In this document: positions 13,498 through 15,637 of the stretch, one piece after another
How the letters are laid out: each line of letters opens with the position of its first letter
Position numbering within the stretch: position 1 is the first letter of the stretch
Assembly: GCA_964614065.1 (NCBI GenBank)
Contig: CAZTJJ010000030.1
Span: 1-15,637 of the forward strand
Reading direction: 5' to 3'
DNA from: M55B111 sp964614065
GTDB lineage: Bacteria > Bipolaricaulota > Bipolaricaulia > M55B111
Length of the DNA: 15,637 bases
The notes under the pieces: model-generated
Told to the model about the DNA's origin: nothing
Databases searched by the model: none
The model's input: the letters and a program-made list of their open reading frames with translations, nothing else
Translations under genes and position numbers: made by a program

Positions 13498-13701
13498 TTA
13501 ACGACAGGATATAGAGTACTCGCCGAACTCGCGAAGAGCTTCAAGCATGGTAATATAGTTGTCGGGATCTACGTCGTAGTGGATGGTGTTAGAAGAAGAA
13601 AGCACGTGACCGCCATCGCGAGAGGCGCCCAGGATGCATTTTTTAACGGAGTCCCGAACTTGGTCTGTGGTGCCTTCAATATTTAGTTTATCAAAAAGAA
13701 G
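13498..13701 (-). pseudogene. 3' fragment of a uroporphyrinogen-decarboxylase-family methyltransferase
   Basis: On the minus strand an open frame of about 67 codons ends at TAA (13500-13498). Its translation contains EGTTDQVRDSVKKCIL, then GASRDGGHVLSSSNTIH and VDPDNYITMLEALREFGEY. This is the C-terminal end of the UroD/MtaA/CmuA family, where a G-x-P-E-E-V helix, a GGG-Y-I-L-S-S-S-N-x-I strand and a P-E-N-y-x-A-M-v-E-A helix follow in this order. Such proteins are usually about 330-380 residues, so some 80 percent is missing; a TAG stop lies just upstream (13702-13704) and no more of it is found before the hydrolase gene. Family members include corrinoid-dependent methyltransferases for methylamines and methanol, some beside betaine genes. 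Confidence 0.75.
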
Positions 13702-13787
13702 CTACAGTAGGGGTACAAATAGAGTGCGGAAATTGATGATGGAGATGCTTGACTTGCCCAAACGTGATTTCCAATTACACTTAGTGT

Positions 13788-14720
13788 ATGACTAAGGAAA
13801 AATTTACCTTTCGGGGTAGCGATCAGCTGGATCTCTACGCGACAAGATACGTTTCAGGTTCTGCCAGAGGGACTATACTTGTTATTCATGGCATGGCCGA
13901 GCATAGAAAGAGGTACGAAGAGTTTGGCGAGAGGCTTTGCGAGAACAATTTTAATACTTACATCTACGATCAACGAGGTCATGGAGATACTGCCGTCAAG
14001 AATTCACAGAAGCCAGGACATTTGGCTGACAAAGGTGGTTGGAATAAGCTAGTTGAAGATCTGTACCGGCTTAGGCAGCTTATCAGGGAGCGTAACGGAA
14101 ATTTACCCGTATTCCTCTTTGGCCACAGCATGGGTTCATTTGTCGCGAGAGATTATATCACTAAGTACGGTGAAGGAATTGGAGGAGCTGTACTTTCGGG
14201 GACCAGTATGTTAAAAGGAAATCTACTGAAATTGCTTACCCCTCTGGCCAAGCTGGAAAGATTGTTTAGGGGCAAGCTTGCCGAGAGTAAAGTGCTAGAG
14301 AAGATAATGTTTTCTTCCAATAACCGAGATATCGATTCAGCTGACACTCCATTTGACTGGCTTACCAGGGACAAACAAATTGTTGAAGAATATGTGAATA
14401 ACGATCGAAGTGGGTTTAGCTGTACCACCGGTTTCTACGACGATTTTGTCTACGGGTTGAAGCGTGTATCCAACCCGAATAATTACCCGGCTATACCAAG
14501 GAACTTACCTATCTTATTTATCTCTGGATCGGAGGACCCGGTAGGTGGCCGAATAATCGAAGATTTGGCGAAGAAATATCGAAACGCGGGGCTTACGAAC
14601 GTAGGGTATAAACTGTACCCGGATGCTCGACATGAGCTCATCAATGAGTTGAATAGAGAAGAAGTGTATAACGATCTCACTGACTGGTTAGAACACGTGT
14701 TAGAAGGGTTAAATGAATAG
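13788..14720 (+). CDS. Alpha/beta hydrolase, monoacylglycerol lipase/lysophospholipase type
   Basis: A 310-residue serine hydrolase of the PldB/monoglyceride-lipase (Hydrolase_4) group. Oxyanion-side motif HGMAEHRKRY (34-43), YDQRGHGDT (60-68), nucleophile elbow GHSMG with S114, acid D250 in SGSEDPVG and base H282 in DARHE: a full triad with normal spacing. A helical cap lies at about 140-230. It cleaves ester bonds of monoacylglycerols or lysolipids in the cytoplasm or at the membrane; there is no signal peptide. No clear ribosome site precedes ATG 13788; TTGACT at 13749-13754 could be a -35 box but its -10 is weak. It ends exactly where the convergent diguanylate cyclase stop begins. Confidence 0.9.
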   Translation: MTKEKFTFRGSDQLDLYATRYVSGSARGTILVIHGMAEHRKRYEEFGERLCENNFNTYIYDQRGHGDTAVKNSQKPGHLADKGGWNKLVEDLYRLRQLIRERNGNLPVFLFGHSMGSFVARDYITKYGEGIGGAVLSGTSMLKGNLLKLLTPLAKLERLFRGKLAESKVLEKIMFSSNNRDIDSADTPFDWLTRDKQIVEEYVNNDRSGFSCTTGFYDDFVYGLKRVSNPNNYPAIPRNLPILFISGSEDPVGGRIIEDLAKKYRNAGLTNVGYKLYPDARHELINELNREEVYNDLTDWLEHVLEGLNE

Positions 14721-15637
14721 TTAGTTGGGACTTTTCTTTTCTAGGTACATCTGTGAATCGGCCCTGGCTAAAACTTCCTCTATGTCTTCGTTCTGTTCTG
14801 GATTCCAGGAAGCTCTACCTATTGCTGCAGTTACGGGGATATCTACCAGTTCGGATTTTTCGTTCCATTCTTCCAACTTCTCATTTAATCTATTCGCCAT
14901 GTTGTTGATTACTTTGTCTGTTTCCGGTATCATGATCAGAAACTCGTCACCACCATATCTTATCACTGAATCAGCGTCGCGAACGTTTTTCTGGAGCAGC
15001 TCCGCGACTTGTTGCAAAACTTTGTCCCCGATTAAATGTGAGTAGTTATCATTGACTTTCTTGAAGTCGTCGATATCTAAAATGATAAATGCCAGCGAAT
15101 GACCGTATCTTTTACTTCTATCTACCTCTTTTTGTAGGGCCTCGTTGAAGTAACGACGGTTAAATACTCCTGTTAGTGGGTCGTGGGTTGCTTGATGGCG
15201 CAGTTGTTCCTCGAGTTGGGCGCGCCTTAGTTCCTGGTAGAGATGGTCGATAAGTATCTCGGAAAGTTCTACGTCTTGTTTGGTAAAGTGATTTGATTTC
15301 TTTGAGACAACCTGGAAACATCCCAGGTCTCCGATGGGCACACTGATAAAAGATTTGAACTCGCTGCTGGAGGGCTTGGCTTGAGGATATTCGGACAGAT
15401 CTTTGCCCCACATTGTCTTTCTTTCCCTGACAGTCTCCCCAGCCAGCCCCTCCTCCAGTGTGAATTTGTTTGTTTCATCGGGTTTTATGGCAGATGATGT
15501 CGCTTTGGGGACAAGATAGTTACCTTCCACTAAACTGATGTCGCAGCTCTCGAAATCGAGCATGTTCTCCGCTACGTCTACAGCAGTTTGAACTAGATCC
15601 TCCTGGCTATCTTTTTGCTGTAATTGCTCTACTGCTT
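14721..15637 (-). CDS. GAF-GGDEF diguanylate cyclase (N-terminus outside window)
   Basis: The minus-strand frame stays open to the right edge, giving 304 visible residues; the ATG at 15563 is internal. Residues about 1-135 fit a GAF sensor domain (LVQTAVDVAENML ... GLAGETVRERKTMW ... FISVPIGDLGCFQVVS), followed by a short coiled linker (LYQELRRAQLEEQLRHQ). The catalytic domain starts at ATHDPLTGVFNRRYF and includes FIILDIDDFKKVND and the signature RYGGDEF (GGDEF codons at 14940-14954). The inhibitory site RDAD lies exactly five residues before GGDEF, so the enzyme should make cyclic di-GMP and be product-inhibited. No heme or cysteine ligand signature is obvious in the GAF part. More sensor domains may lie outside. 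A cytoplasmic enzyme. Confidence 0.92.
   Translation of the reverse strand, partial: AVEQLQQKDSQEDLVQTAVDVAENMLDFESCDISLVEGNYLVPKATSSAIKPDETNKFTLEEGLAGETVRERKTMWGKDLSEYPQAKPSSSEFKSFISVPIGDLGCFQVVSKKSNHFTKQDVELSEILIDHLYQELRRAQLEEQLRHQATHDPLTGVFNRRYFNEALQKEVDRSKRYGHSLAFIILDIDDFKKVNDNYSHLIGDKVLQQVAELLQKNVRDADSVIRYGGDEFLIMIPETDKVINNMANRLNEKLEEWNEKSELVDIPVTAAIGRASWNPEQNEDIEEVLARADSQMYLEKKSPN

Noticed and set aside
1..15637. CRISPR array, rRNA or tRNA genes, integrase or replication origin
   Set aside because: I looked for regular spaced repeats, tRNA arms and DnaA-box clusters; only the irregular hairpin modules were found.

Overview
The window looks like a chromosomal segment of an anaerobic, low-to-mid GC Bacillota-type bacterium. 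The pointers are consensus TTGACA/TATAAT promoters, strong AGGAGG ribosome binding sites, a zinc-ribbon DUF2089 plus YvlB-like gene pair, a tungsten aldehyde:ferredoxin oxidoreductase (an anaerobic, ferredoxin-based enzyme) and a glycine betaine uptake system. A LolA-like lipoprotein carrier fold beside an MMPL-type RND exporter suggests a diderm (two-membrane) lineage such as Halanaerobiales. That lineage is an inference from family content, not proven here.

Layout, left to right. (1) 1-620: C-terminal half of an MFS transporter, ended by an intrinsic terminator. (2) 621-1228: a gene-free region with a 14-bp palindrome and a structured repeat. (3) 1229-5593: a self-regulated operon of TetR regulator, small secreted protein, RND/MMPL exporter and secreted LolA-like protein, with a TetR-type palindrome between the promoter and the chosen start codon. 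(4) 5594-6021: a second, inverted copy of the repeat. (5) 6022-6912: an EamA/DMT permease. (6) 6913-7413: no recognisable gene. (7) 7414-8544: a promoter with an operator-like palindrome, then DUF2089, a YvlB-like protein and an internally deleted MFS remnant. (8) 8597-13319: aldehyde ferredoxin oxidoreductase, SDR dehydrogenase, betaine-binding protein and betaine permease, with no ATPase gene in the window. (9) 13320-13787: hairpins and, on the minus strand, a 3' fragment of a uroporphyrinogen-decarboxylase-family methyltransferase. (10) 13788-14720: a monoacylglycerol-lipase-like hydrolase, convergent with zero spacing to (11) a GAF-GGDEF diguanylate cyclase that runs off the right edge.

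How the parts may work together. The TetR operon reads as a membrane-lipid or amphiphile export module: the RND pump moves a hydrophobic substrate and the LolA-fold protein, perhaps with the 167-residue secreted protein, carries it across the periplasm. The operator resembles those of acyl-CoA-responsive TetR proteins, so a fatty-acyl signal is a reasonable guess. The aldehyde oxidoreductase and SDR could interconvert an aldehyde with its acid and alcohol, next to osmolyte uptake.

The window also shows decay and rearrangement: a deleted MFS gene, a truncated methyltransferase, a missing betaine ATPase, an IS200/IS605-like hairpin in front of the permease, and hairpin repeats in two long gaps. 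The least explained features are these modular hairpin repeats and the unrecognised secreted partner of the RND exporter.
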